A stretch of 64,000 bases of DNA from Viridothelium virens. Its lineage: Eukaryota; Ascomycota; Dothideomycetes; Trypetheliales; Trypetheliaceae. The notes beneath the pieces are model-generated. The model saw only the letters and a list, made by a program, of their open reading frames with translations, was not told the origin of the DNA and made no database searches. Every line of letters begins with the position of its first letter. The first letter of the stretch is position 1. A program made the translations under genes and the position numbers. The DNA lies in the NCBI GenBank assembly GCA_010094025.1, contig ML991774.1, positions 64,821 through 128,820 on the forward strand, read 5' to 3'. Of the stretch, positions 33,251-45,559 are shown in pieces.

Positions 33251-34484
33251 CTACTCCACATCCATCTCCCCGGCCTGCCCCTCCCCACCTCTCTTCTCTT
33301 CTCTGACAAACGTCACGAACTCATCAATTACACTCGGCCACGCGCCTTCCTCACTGTACCAGTCCATGCTCTCGTCCTGCATCGTCTGTTCAAAGAACTG
33401 ATATGTCTGCTCCCACATGTCGCGGTTCACGCTCTTCTTCCAGCGAGCCTCGAGGAAGTCACACCAGTAGTCGAGCCAGGGGGTTGACTCGGTCCGCCAT
33501 TCGATGGAAGGCGAGGAGAAGAGGGTGCGCCAGTTGGTGAGCGCGAACTCCAGGGGTACGACTTTCTGCGAGGTGGATTGCCGGGCGATGGTGAAGGTGT
33601 GCTTGTAGATGGCGTGGAAGAGGGGTCGTGAGGTCGGGGTCGTGAGGGATTGTTTGCGGGCGGCGAGGAGGGATTTTTGCTTCGGTATGGTGTCGGCGCT
33701 GGGATTGACGATAAGTGAGTGGCAGATGGTGGCGGGGAGAAAGTGAAGAGGTCACAGGTAAAGGTGTGATGGGTGGAAAGAACGTACTTGGTGGAGGCCC
33801 AGCCGTCGATGAAGTTCTGACGTTTGAGCTCGCCGAGGATCTCGCATTTGAGGAGCTCCGAGGCGATGAGCACGTCGACGCCTTCGAGATCGACTCCTAT
33901 GTCTTGGAAGTACTTCATCGTGCCTTCGGGGCCGACCAGATCCGGTTCTGCCTTATTGTCTGCGGAGAGTTTAGTGGGTATGCGGATGGCATTAGCGGGT
34001 TGGGCTTGAATGTTCAGGACTGACCTCGGTACTTGTCAAAGAGCTTCCCAAGTCCTGCTCTGAGCGGAGCATTTTGAGGTGGCCCTCCATGTTCTAGATG
34101 CCTAGAGTACAAGTCATTTATAGCTCGCAGAAAAGGGAACACTTTGCACAACAGTCTTCGCCTTCGCTTTGCTGGAGCAAGTCCGGGAGAAGAGCTGGGG
34201 AAATTTCCACCGCGTTTACGACGTGGTGCCATAAGGTGTGATAAAAATCGTAGTAAAAATGAACGTACTCGTTGACGGCAACTTCAAGATTCCAATTATG
34301 CGATCTTAGAACCTATGCAGAGTCAGAACGAACGCTGAGAGAAATTCTTCAAAAGTCCTAGAGAGATTCGGAAGGTTCGATTTGAGTAGAGACTTACGCG
34401 TGCAGCAGTCTTGTTGTCAGCTTGCGTGATGTTCGTAAATTGGGAAATGGCAGCCTTCTGGGTTGCTGTATACGCTGCCGGCAT
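33251..34484 (-). CDS. DCN1: Dcn1-like cullin neddylation factor
   Basis: Five exons are proposed: 34484-34398, 34312-34269, 34101-34025, 33959-33788 and 33698-33251. They total 275 residues (yeast Dcn1 has 269). Residues 1-47 match the N-terminal UBA-like helices (TQKAAISQFTNIT, then LRSHNWNLEVAVNE). After LFDKYR comes the DCUN1 (PONY) domain: GPEGTMKYFQDIGVDLEGVD, FIDGWAST, then W-rich helices with VPLEFALTNWRTLFSS and WLDYWCDFLEARW. Dcn1 acts as a scaffold E3 that helps Ubc12 attach NEDD8 to cullins and so activates SCF ligases. It therefore works in the same pathway as the Saf1-type F-box protein in this window. Splicing restores family-typical sequence at each join, which supports the model. 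Confidence 0.9.
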
Positions 34485-35203
34485 GGTTAACGAGGGTCAA
34501 GTCGATGCTTCCTGAAGCGGAGAGGACAGATCAAGAAGGGAGTAAGGTCGATTGTTTGAGGATCAACAGAAAAGAGAGGTCAAGCATTTCCAGCTCCGGT
34601 TCATAGTCGAGGATTGACGTATGAGAGTAGCAGGAGTCAGGCTACACTCAAAGTCCCCGACACTCGCACGCCACATCTAGCGCAGGGCTGAACCATCATC
34701 CCTCACCCCGAATAAGTAACCTCTGATCACATCCATGGCTCAAAAGCCTTCTTCGCTTTAAGAGTTAAGCCCACTAACCTATGCGCCCCCTCTTAGGGTT
34801 AACCTCCTCGTCGGATCCATCGGACGAATCTGGCCTGCCCCTGCGCTTGACCATCTTCTAAGCATGCAATTCTTGTTCGGCTTGTTGGCTAGGTAATTAG
34901 ATTCGCAGAAAGTGCACTCCGAGCTAGGATAGTTCAGAATAAATCAACAAATCTCTAAGATGTCTTCAGCTATATATCTAGGCATGAGGGTGGGCACAGA
35001 ACTTGTTTGGTGAAGTGCGAAGACACAAAGGATCCACAAAGCCGCTCCGTATGCAATCCGTTGTCACCGTAATACGGCACTCCTTCTCACACAACATGTT
35101 TATACGCAAAGTGGATGCAAACAATAACTAAAATATGGAAGAGATTAACAGACCATCTGATACCGAAGGATATTTGTACAAATAATGAAAGTTCCAATCT
35201 TGC
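34485..35203. other. Intergenic stretch between Dcn1 start and Mvp1 end
   Basis: About 0.7 kb holds the Dcn1 promoter and the Mvp1 3' flank. No gene, RNA or repeat is seen. Confidence 0.4.
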
Positions 35204-37590
35204 TTAGTCTCCCATCGGCATTCCGTCTACTTCGTCGCTCAGTGCTCGCCAATTATCTGCTTGCAGTTCTGTGTATTTCACCCGCTCCTGACTCCAGTCC
35301 TGATGCAAGCGACTGACATGGTACTGCGAATTTTGAAAATACACCAGCTCATCACGAATGCATTCCTTGATGAACACTCCTCGAGCGTGCTGCTGGACAA
35401 TCGATTCTTTATCCTGCAATTGCGCTTGTCAGTACGGCAATCGCTTTGCACAGAGTTTGTCCAAGACCAACCTTGATGATTGCCTCCTCCACCTTCTCCG
35501 CTTCCCCAGCTTTCTGGGACTGCTCCGGCTTGGCTCGAATGCCGGATAGCTTGTTCTCATTCGCTTGGATCCTCCTCTCCAGCTGCGGAATATTATCTCT
35601 CGCATAACGGTCTCGGCGATCAAACAGATCCCGCATGCTCACAAGAGTATCTCGCTGTGCTTTCATATCTTCCAAGACACCTTCATCCCATGCTTTCGCC
35701 TCATCTTCTAGCAAAATCTGACTGCTCGAAAGGTGCTTAGCCGTCGCGTTCAGACCCTCGTTCAAGAGAGGCACATCATTCTTGTCAATCGCATACGTGT
35801 CTGCAGATGCCTCCGTGAGTGTCTGCAAGGCCACTGAGAGCCGCAAGTATTCAGCAGCAATGCCTTCATTCCGTTTCGCGAGTCGCTCCACCAGGCTGCA
35901 CAGATTGATGTACACTTCAGCTGAGCGGCGGACACCCGATCGAACAGTGTCGAATGTGTCTTGCAGTGTCGCTGGCAAGGAATCTTCAAGACTAGGTGGT
36001 AGTGCCTTGCCTAAAAATTCTTCTTGCACGGATATCGTCGCCTGCTTTCGCCATACAGCTAACTCCTTTGCAGTATTAGTTAGTTACCTGAGTGAGAATT
36101 AAAGGGAAGCAGACTTCTACCGTGGGGACCGTCAGAAACATGACGACCAATTGTTCCTGGCTGAGAACCGGATGTCGTACCAGAGCGTTGGCAAAACGTG
36201 CAAGGCCTCGCCTTCGCTTCTCCAGAAACGTGTTATCGGCTGCAATATGATTGCCGTTGACTGAAAGCAGATTAGCATAAGATTTTATCACGACTCGTCC
36301 ATACGCACTGGCTACTCGCTTTGGCGGTAACAATGGCAGCTGCCTGAACGGATATCTCTTGTGGAGGCAGTCAAGTAACCACACAAAGTCGCTGTACCTC
36401 CGGATAACCTTACTGTTCCTCCGCACACTTGCGACCTGATAATTTCGATGCTGGAAAAGGAACGTGCCCTCTTTTTCTGGAAGAGCAGTAATAGTAATGA
36501 CTTCTTCGGCACCGTGGCTTGTTCCTCTGTGACCACCAATGGGTCTTCGAAGCACACCACCATCGTTTGTTTGAGCGTCTCCTCCCGTCTGTGCTCCGCC
36601 GAAGCCCTCGTTTTCCAGGCCAGATCCAGCGAAGCCAGTATCTGAGCCAGCCCAGCCACCTCCTTGCCCTCCAGTTGTCGACTGGTCAACCATTGTACTC
36701 GAGCCAATTGTACTGGAACTGGGACCAGTGTCGCTCATGATAGAGTTTGTGGTGAAAGTGCTGGTGGTCCTGTGTGGCTCGGGATTGGAAGTGCCATTCG
36801 CTTGAGAATTGGAGCCATCCATATCGGAATGGCCATGGCCTTTGTGCATCGCTGGGCTGCCCCAAGGGTCTGCTTCTGGAATCCCGAAGGATTGTTTGCG
36901 CATGTTGCGTGAGGAAGGTTGTGTAGTTCCTGAAGATGGTCGCTTAGGTTGCGGCGTCGAGGGCGGTCTATCTTCCTGAGTTGACTGCGATCGCGAGGGT
37001 TTTGCAGACTCAGGATCCTCGAGATTTGATAGTTTTGGTTGAGGCAGATCTGCGGAAATTCAAAGTGAGCCACTGGAATCAAAATACGAGTAGATGCAAG
37101 ATTGGGACCCACTCCTCCGTCGCTCGTCCACACCGTCAAGACTTATTTCTTCTCCTTCTTGAGCCAATCCCACCAAAGCGACTAGGACATTGAACTCGCC
37201 ACGCCCAAGTCCCGTCGTTGATTCTTGCCCAGCAGGAACAACCAGGCTTAGTGTCCTTTGCTGCTCTTCAGTAGATATGCCACTGTTTTGCAGCAGTCGC
37301 CTGACACCCCTTAAACCAACAACCCCAGCAACTTTATCGCCAGAGTCCAGTAGAGTATCGTAGGCGTCAATGTAGCTTTCTGGTACGTCCGTTGCAGGCA
37401 GGAGTGTCTTCACAAGATCCCCTCTCGCCGGCTTCTTCGGAGTAGGAAAGTTCCAGGGCGACTCGTTCGTCTCTCCGTCGTCGGCAAAGAGCCCAGAGCC
37501 CAACTTGGCCGCAGGCGCCGTTCCGTCGTCGAAGAGAGAATGCTTAGATTGGGAAGGTGCGTTGGTAGGCTCGTCTCCAAATAGCGACAT
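35204..37590 (-). CDS. MVP1: Sorting nexin Mvp1 (PX-BAR)
   Basis: Five exons are proposed: 37590-37113, 37049-36309, 36260-36121, 36065-35472 and 35413-35204. They give 720 residues starting MSLFGDEP. Residues 1-159 include an EF/EH-like helical segment (ESYIDAYDTLLD). A long Ser/Pro/Gly-rich linker follows. The PX domain, about 343-455, contains the phosphoinositide pocket residues in IRRYSDFVWLLDCL and the PPK loop (LPLLPPKRVA), then FLEKRRRGLARFANALVRHP. A C-terminal BAR region follows from about 470. Mvp1 binds PI3P on endosomes and drives recycling and vacuolar protein sorting. The family's usual start is MSLF, so the ATG at 37590 is used; the codon before it is GTG. PI3P here would be made by the Vps34 complex that Vps38 (59.6 kb) belongs to. 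Confidence 0.92.
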
Positions 37591-38184
37591 CACGAGGGTG
37601 GACGAGTTGGCAAATCAGACGGCTTTGTCGCCGAAGTTTTACAGACGGAGGCGCGAGTGGGACAGAACGTGGGATTGATGTAATCGAGCTTGTGTGCCAA
37701 GCTGAGAACAGCATAGAGGAGCTCGGGCCTATGCTCACTACCTTACCAACAGCCACATCCGTCTTCCAAGGCTGGAGGCTGGTCTGTGGACAGGGATGCC
37801 GGTGTCAAGCTGCGTACTGTACCGCAATGATGCAAATGCTCGTCATTTGAGGTGCCGCGATTTCATCAAGAACGCATGTTACACGACAAGTACATGAAAA
37901 TGCGCAGTACGCATTGCGGTTCGTCTTATCTACAGACTATGTCATAACCTTCCACAGATGCTATATCGCTCCAAATGCTACCCTGAAGGCGGAGAAATTC
38001 GACTCCACTTCCATCTCTTTGACTCCATTACAAACGCCTCGCTATGCTCTGAATTTCGCAAAGAACGCACAGTATACATGCCCATCTGTAAGGCCTGGCT
38101 AACCCGAACGTTCGATTCGCCATGTCTTCCGACCATTCGTAGACAACAAAATGACCCTCAACTCATGGTGATACCGCGAGAAAC
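37591..38184. other. Intergenic stretch between Mvp1 start and PalH end
   Basis: About 0.6 kb; the Mvp1 promoter and PalH 3' flank. No other feature is seen. Confidence 0.4.
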
Positions 38185-40463
38185 CTAGGAATGACCATTG
38201 GTGGCACCCTGGGACGCGAAATCATCAGGACTGTCACGTCTCACGGGCGCAGCAGAAATCCTGGTGCCATCCCCGGGCCGACCTCTGAGCACGTCATTCT
38301 CTGCAGCTGTATACAGAGCGAGAGGAGACATGCCCACTGGTGAGGCCGCCGGGCTGGTCGAGCTTGCTCCTGGCTGCATGGGCGATGAAAGACCCCCTCG
38401 ACTCATTTGCATATCTTGACCTGCGTCCGATGATGTCCTCGGAGGGAGAGTAGAGTTAGGCTTACTGATGGAGTCATTTAGTGGCAAAGAGCCTGGAGAC
38501 CAGGTCCTTCCACGAGGCTGCGCTGGAATGATGGTGACTGGAAGCTCGATATCTGCTTGACGCCTACCGCTCTTGTCACGCCATCTTTCTGTGCTGTCGG
38601 CTGCTAGAGAGGCAAGTCTCGACATCACATCCCATTTTGATGCGTTGCTGTTTGTCGGGACTTGTGTAGGGCCAGAGTTGCTATTCGCCATCGCCTGACG
38701 AACCTCTAGCGGCGGTGTGTCCCTTCTTCGCTTGAATGAGTTTGCGATTGCTTGCCAGCGCATGCTAGCACCACGGCGTATTGCAGCAGCGTCTGTCCCT
38801 CTACTGCTATATTCCTCTCCAGGCTGGTCTTTCTCAGCAGCTTTCCCAATTGCGAATGCACCGCCGTTTTTCTCAGTCTCCGCGGGCCTAGGGTTCTTAG
38901 GTCGGGCAGAAGGTGCAGGCGAATCGACAGTATGGTACTGGACTGCATACACAGTGCTGATTGCACTTGTGGCATCCGTTGAGATAGCAGGCGAGGCTAT
39001 TGCAGTTGGCGGTCTGACATCGTCCGGGTTACCATGCCTTGGCATGACCAATGGTCGATTCGACGAATTGCTCTGCGGATGCTCAGGCCCATCTGATTGT
39101 TGCCGTCGCAGATGCAATCGAGTTCCAGCAATACGTTGAGCAATCCTGGTCAACCCGTGGCCTCTTGTGCCAGAGGTATAAGGTTTTGATGCTTTCGAGT
39201 CTTGCCCAGAAGGTTCATCGCCGCCGAAATCGTGTCCTTGACCTGGCCATTTGACTTCAGACGATGGAGTCACGTCAAGCATTTCGTCACCATCAAAAAT
39301 CTCCCTTCCCAGTATTCCGTCTTTCTTTTCCTCGCGTTCGAGTGATTCAATGCGTTCGACCCATTCCCAAACCAGTACACTAGCAGCTGCGGCTCCTACC
39401 CAGCGGAAGTAGTCGCCCCATCCATCAACGTCTGGTTGAGCTATATCTGTCACGAAGAAAACCACCGGAGTGAGTATGGCAAGCAACGACAGGAAGGCAA
39501 CCAAAGAAATATTCTTCATCTTAGGATGATACCAAGCATATCTACGCTTAGTAGCAACGTAGAAGAGTACCCACGCGCCATAGAGAAGTTCCAATGCCAG
39601 CTGAAAGAGATAACTTAAAGCCGGAATAGCGTTGACGAATTCCCGGGGCTTGTCCGTCGAATCGACTAAGAAGCTATTGAGACAGCTGAATACGGTATCG
39701 AAGACAATGAGTGCGAATCCAATCCATTTGATGAGCACCTTTTCCTTATGCCGTGGGAATAAGCGGATTAACGTCTGAACTTGGGCAAGCCATAAGAAGA
39801 TGTCCGAAATGACCCGAATGATCCTAATCTCCATCCCTCCGACTACTTCATTTCGCATTGCTGCTGCGTTCATGAACCCTGTGTTGTACTGTCTTTCTGC
39901 GACTCTGAAGGTATCCACCGTAGCTATTATTAGGGATACGGCGACCGTGAGGGCAGCAACCTTTTGCAACCATGGCCTGGATCCCATTCCGACTATGGAT
40001 GCATTTCTTGACGATGCTCCTGCAATAATGCCTCTGCCACCCAACAGTCTGCCTCCACTGGTTGGCGCGCCAATGAAGAACGTTCGCGGTGTTATTACGA
40101 GCATGATGACCAGCATCCAGCTGATTACAGTCGCCGCCGCGATGGCGTAGACTTGCGGGGTGGTTGAGGCATAGAAAGGTTCATGAGAGTTCGTGAAATT
40201 CGCTGAATCTAGGGAGTTGACGTTCCAGGCAAAGCTTCCCGTACATTCTGGCACGAATACTATGTTCGTCGTCAAAGTAGAGGTCGTCGTGGCTTCATCA
40301 ATAATGTTATGCGCTTGAAGAGTGAAAGGGGTGCATTGCTATAAGCAGTCATTAGTTGTTGGTCTTGCGTTGATTTTTGTCCGATATAAAACCATACGTG
40401 AATATAAGGAGTGGTCGTCGAGGTCTTGGTATTCCATAGTTGTCGCTTGTCAATGGTGGACAT
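38185..40463 (-). CDS. palH: pH-response sensor PalH/Rim21
   Basis: Exons 40463-40398 and 40338-38185 give 739 residues. This plasma-membrane seven-helix sensor starts the alkaline-pH Pal/Rim pathway that activates the PacC factor through ESCRT proteins. The luminal or external N-terminus has paired cysteines (QCTPFTLQ and PECTGSFAW), as in the family. Helices follow from about residue 75 (YAIAAATVISWMLVIML) through GYF-type helices to about 360, including WLAQVQTLIRLFPRHKEK and SYLFQLALELLYGAWVLFYV. The C-terminal half, about 370-739, is a Ser/Pro-rich cytosolic tail where PalF arrestin binds in relatives. An open-frame start at 40275 would remove the first cysteine, so the spliced start MSTIDKRQLW is preferred. 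Confidence 0.93.
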
Positions 40464-41815
40464 GCCTTCCTCCTTATCCGATTGCGATGGAGTTCGGTTC
40501 GGTTTTGAGGCTTTTAATTTCGCGAAGAAGGTGATGTGCAGATCATCGCCGCGACTGCAGTCGAACAGCACCGCAGTGAAGTCAATCCAGTTGACGCTTC
40601 TCCACGAGACCAAGGGAGTATGTCGACCCGGGTAAAGTTAGTCCTACGCTGTTTGGTGTGGCGGCAATAATGATGAGTGAGAGCATGGACGTCCGGCTGA
40701 ATCGTTTTGGGTCTCGGAGTCGTATCCCTCGGGATGGACGTGATTGGTTGCTTCGACCTCCGCCGCTTGTTTCTCAACTTCACTTGGAGCTGGAACAAAA
40801 CGTATAACAACACTTGTCTCATGAACGAAGATATCTGATGGATAACCTTGTATACATGAACCTATAGTCTGATGAATCGAGAGTCACGCCTTCGAGTGGC
40901 TCCGCGTTTTCCATTCTAGACACTGATACCCTCGAGAATGCAACAGACTCAGGAACGCACTACTAGAAAGGTGGAAGTAGCAGTACACCTGGGTCATTAG
41001 AGCAGGTCTTTAGGTCTCCTCTTTCGATATATCTACATGCACTTCTGACCGGGTCACCTTTCCCCTTTGTAAGATGAGATCCTTCCAGTACTTGTAAAAA
41101 AATGTCACAAACATAATTGGCGCTGGATTGATTGCACGCAATGTGCAGGATAATGTAAAGCATTTGCTCATTTCAAGTCGTTTGCTATACACATTCATCT
41201 CATTAAAGACCACCCGTAAGATCAAAGCTCCATCCAAGACGTCCCGGCCTTCGGTCCACCCAAAATTGCAGACAATCAAAAGTCACGGTGGTAAGAACCG
41301 AGAAAGTGACATGAGGAATAGAAACTAGGAGAAAAGAGCACAAGATCGTATCAAGTAAATGTATGAAAGTAGAGCTGGACCAATCCAAACCCTATATGTA
41401 CGTGGTCCTCGGCTTATGGAAGGAGGAATCCTGTACGGCCTCAAGCAAGCTTTTGCAGAAGCCAAGCGTGATGTCAAGCCTTTTCAAGAAGGCCAATCCT
41501 CGTGAAAGGAAAAGGTAGTGTAAAAGACTTTGGAAAGCTAAGAATTGAATTTTCCCACCGACCCGCACTGCAAGATTGAACGCCGATTAAGCGGAATTGT
41601 CCACATTTACTGTAGTTCCGATTTTTATCTCTTCATGACTGCTGAAGCACATGAAGCACGTCAATATTCATGTCTTGAATCTGAGTGACATGTACACATC
41701 GGATTGGTAGGTGATGTATCATCAATTCATCAATAGTGAGGGCGAAGGCGCAGGTCCAAGTCCTTTGGGAATTCATAGAAATCGTGAAGCTGATCACCAA
41801 AGATACTTGGTCTAT
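40464..41815. other. Intergenic stretch upstream of palH
   Basis: It holds 1.35 kb with short motif-free frames only (for example 40514-40822 and 41010-41279, both minus). One PacC-type core GCCAAG occurs at 41461-41466, but such a short site is expected by chance. Confidence 0.4.
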
Positions 41816-44800
41816 TTACGCGGCGATCGGCGTGGATACTGACGCTTCGATGCGCTGGTCCATATGCCTCGATTGGAATTCGAGAGAGCGAGCCATGACA
41901 TGGGCGACTTTAGGTTCAATGTTAGCGTAAGGACGAAACAGTCATGTCGATTTCACGGTAAAAAAGCTTACCAGGCCATACGGGATGTCTTTCTACCATG
42001 ACTGCAGTGACTGCTAAAATCTTGCTACCATATCCCCCCCTGAGTACACTCGGCATACCATTAAGTGGATTTATTGGTGCGCTTGGATCAGCCATCTCGT
42101 ATGCCTTTGGCGGTATGACTTTAGCTTCGACGCTGTCAAGCCAGGCCCTAATCTTGCTCATAAGATTGCAGTCTTCATCATCTAGAAGCATGATTGCCGG
42201 CACTTCTGTGAAGTTGATGTTGTCCTGACCAAGAACGCCCAAATACCGCCCTACCCGCTCTTGAACTGTAGCAACCCACTCAGCTAGAATTTGTGCACAG
42301 TCAAAAGTGCACATGGCCGATTGAATCGGAAGCTCGCGAGAGGTTAGGTCGGCAAAGGAGATGCCCATCCCATCTGCCATTGTGAGAGAGTCTGCCGCAT
42401 ACCATGCTGCTTTGCGCAGGTGCCGTTCCCGTTTCGAAGATTGTCCAGATTGCTGCGGCGGAGCTGCAATATGAGGGTTGGCAGGAGTTGGAGTGGTGAG
42501 ACTCGAGGTGCTGTTGTTGTTCGCATTTGGCGAGTTGCTAGGTGTATTGCTCGACGCATTCTGATCCGTTGGCATTGAGGGCGAGTATTCTGCATGTTGG
42601 ACAAAGTCATGCCCTCGCGCCAACTCCTCAGACATCTGTTCGAAGTCTCGGGCAAAAAATGCTTCTTTAGATCGACCCATGCTGACGTGCAATCGCACAA
42701 AAGCAAGATCTAAGAGTGGAATACTGTCGGCTGAAAGAGTACCATGTCGGTTTGGTCGGGTTATGGCGCGATAAGGATTAGCGGCCCAAGCGGCTTGCCA
42801 AGCCTTCAGGGCAGGTTCGATGTGCGCAAGCATCGAATCAGTCTCTTCTGTCGTCCACTGCCGACCGTGATGTCGTGACCTTGTTTCCCAGATGTAATTG
42901 TGCAGCGCGTTGATCAAGACTAGACAGCCGAACGTACTCGGCTTTAAATCACTCTGGGGTAATTCCTCTAAAGGCACGCTGGATCCTACTCGCTGGCTGT
43001 ACGGCGAGGACATATACGAATCATTTGAAGATCGCTGGCTGGCTGTAAGTAGAGTGCTCAGCGCGCTTGCGAACGATATCGAATTTTGATGTGCAGTAAG
43101 ACCGCCCAGGTCGGCCCACGCTTGCGCCGTATCTGCCGCCCATAAATCTTCTTCACAAGGAAGATCCAACATGATCTCGGAGTTCATGATAGCAGGCGTC
43201 GAATTGTAAGCGATGACTAGGAGACTGGACAAGTTGAATAGCGCGAAGAGCGTCCGTTTTCTTTCCTCTTTTATTTTCCAGGCCGACCACTGAGCATTCA
43301 AATCAAGCATACCAGCTTGTTGCTGGTCATTTAGATGTCCGCTATCACCCATATCCACATCTTCGGATCCATGGCGCTGCGATGGCATGTTGACATCTTC
43401 GTCCGTGGCCGGAAGCGGCACATTGGCCGCTTTCGCGAGGCTGACAAGGGCAGCACAGTGAGTGCTTGCAATATCTGCAGCAACCTTGTCGCCGGCATTG
43501 TGGCCGTATATAATGTTGAGCATCATGGCTTGGACTAGCCACAAGGGGGTATGGTGGCCGGAGCTTTCGGTAGCAACGTGCGATCCGTTCCCGTTAGCTG
43601 CAGCTGAGACGTCGATTCGTCGTCGTTCCTCGAGGTAACTTGAAATCAATCTCTTTGCGGATTCGAAGAGTTCTTTCGATGCCTTTTGATCGAACTCATA
43701 CAGGGCCCCGATGGCCGCCATTGCAAGAATGAGGCAACCGCCTCCACCAACGATGCCCATTTGACTGATTCCGCCGTGGACGCTTGTCGCTCTCAAACTG
43801 GTCGTGAACTCGGCGCTATCGAATGAAAGTGTCGGTATATGCAAAAAAGGAAAATGAGGGTGGAAATAGGATATGTACGCGCTTACGAAGCGCTGAAGAT
43901 CACACGTACTGGGAAAATTAGAACTGCCAGTACCTTGCGAGCGAGGACCAAACCCGGGAGACAGAGGCGAACTGACTGCAGGCTGGGAATACTTGCGAGG
44001 ACCGAAGCCGGTATGCTGGGATAAGCTAGCCAGAAGTGCCTGACGCGTAGCTTCAGTGATGGAATCAGTAGATACTGATGTAACCGAGCTGTGACGCGCG
44101 CTACCGTTGATCGAAGATGAGCATCCGCTGGGACTTTCTGAGCTAAAGTTTGATGGAGCGTTGAAGAAGTGAGTCTGTACATTTGGTGTGATAGGATTGG
44201 CTTCATTCAAGAAATTTTGGTGAGATTGAGGAAAGTACGCCTCCCCTGCATTAGCTCCCTGAAGTGACTTAGGTGAAAGAGGTCCAGACGTAGGGACGAA
44301 TCCTCCTAAAGCGGCGCCTATACTGTCCATGGAGAATTGCGCTGGGGCCAAGACATTTGGAGGTATTGTCCCGTTCGACCATAGAGGACCACTAGTATTT
44401 ATGGTTTTGTTCGAACCATCCATCATTATTTCACTGAATCCACTTTGGCTTGCTGTACTTATTACCGATGGAGGTGATGGCTCGTCTACTGCGTGCTCGT
44501 TGGCATTGGCGAAGGTCATTTGGGCGTCAAACCCTCGCATCCACTCGAAATTATCCTCATCGTCGATTGCTGGTACTCCTTGGGGAAATTGAGGGAATTG
44601 ATCTGCGGGCGATATGGGAGTGCCTAAAGCATCCCCAAAGTGGAGTTGCGCAGGATTGATGGTGGAGGCTGATCCCGGACTGAACATCTGGTCCATGTCG
44701 AAAGCACCCATACCACCAAAGGGTGGCGCTGTCCGAAGAGATCCACTAATGTCATTACCTATGGCATTAGTATCTAGACGGGGTAAATTCGGAAAATTTG

Positions 44801-45559
44801 GGTGGTGACTGATTGTACTGGACATCCCCCGGTAATCGAAGCCTCCAGGGCCGGGAAGACCGCCCAGACTTGGGTGGTGCGCGTGTCCGCCTGGGAAGCC
44901 TGGATTTCTCGCAAAAGAAGGATTAGCACCAGCCAGCAAGCCAATGCCCGCTCCCTCAATGTGACTAATCGTAGCAGCCCTTGGTCTCATGCCTGCTGTG
45001 CCAACACCGCCGGAGCCTCCAACGGCGCTATTTGCAATTGAGTTTTTACGAACACGGCCAGCGCCATTTGCGGGCATCCCGCTCGTACTCTCCCTCCTTC
45101 CGCTCCTTGGTCTAGAAGAAGCTGTCGTTGTCATGTGAAGCTTTTGCTGGTGCCGAAGAAGCAGATCGCGGCGAGCAAAGCATCGTGTGCATTCTGGGCA
45201 CTCAAATGGCTTCTCCTTTGTATGAGATCGCTCATGCCTCTTCAAATGTTCTAGCCTTGCGAAGGATCTACCACATGTACCGCAAACATGTGGGCGTGGT
45301 TTATCGGTCTTCGGGGGAGGAAAGTTCGCTGAGGGAGTTTGGGCAACAGTTGGTTTTGCATTGGTTGGACGTCCTAATAATCTCATTGATAAGCAATTGG
45401 CAACCTGTCGTGTCTACAGATCATGCAACATGCAACATGTTGTCTTCCCCAGGACATACCATTAGCAGACTCGGGTCGACCGGCCCCAGCGCCAGCACTA
45501 TCATTGGTGTCTGTAGGACTTAGCTCAGCCGACTGAGTGTTCGGTGTATCAGATAGCAT
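41816..45559 (-). CDS. C2H2 zinc-finger regulator with fungal-specific transcription factor domain
   Basis: Exons 45559-45460, 45373-41972 and 41907-41816 give 1197 residues. Two adjacent C2H2 fingers lie at about 60-85 (HVCGTCGRSFARLEHLKRH) and 90-113 (FECPECTRCFARRDLLLRH), joined by the canonical HTKEKP-type linker. A basic GRRES stretch follows. The centre is Ser/Gly/Asn-rich. From about 530 to 950 there is a fungal_trans-type helical domain (CDLQRFVSAYISYFHPHFPF and later helices). This arrangement is shared by Adr1/AmdX/Rsf2-type activators of carbon and nitrogen use. AmdX is my closest recollection but I cannot verify it, so no symbol is given. The 5' join restores ESANGRPTNAKP. Upstream lies an unusually large gap of 5.9 kb that may be its promoter. 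Confidence 0.87.

Noticed and set aside
33008-33487. 159-residue plus-strand frame
   Set aside because: Antisense shadow running into the 3' part of Dcn1.
41461-41466. PacC-type GCCAAG core upstream of palH
   Set aside because: A six-base degenerate site is expected by chance in over 1 kb, and it is isolated.
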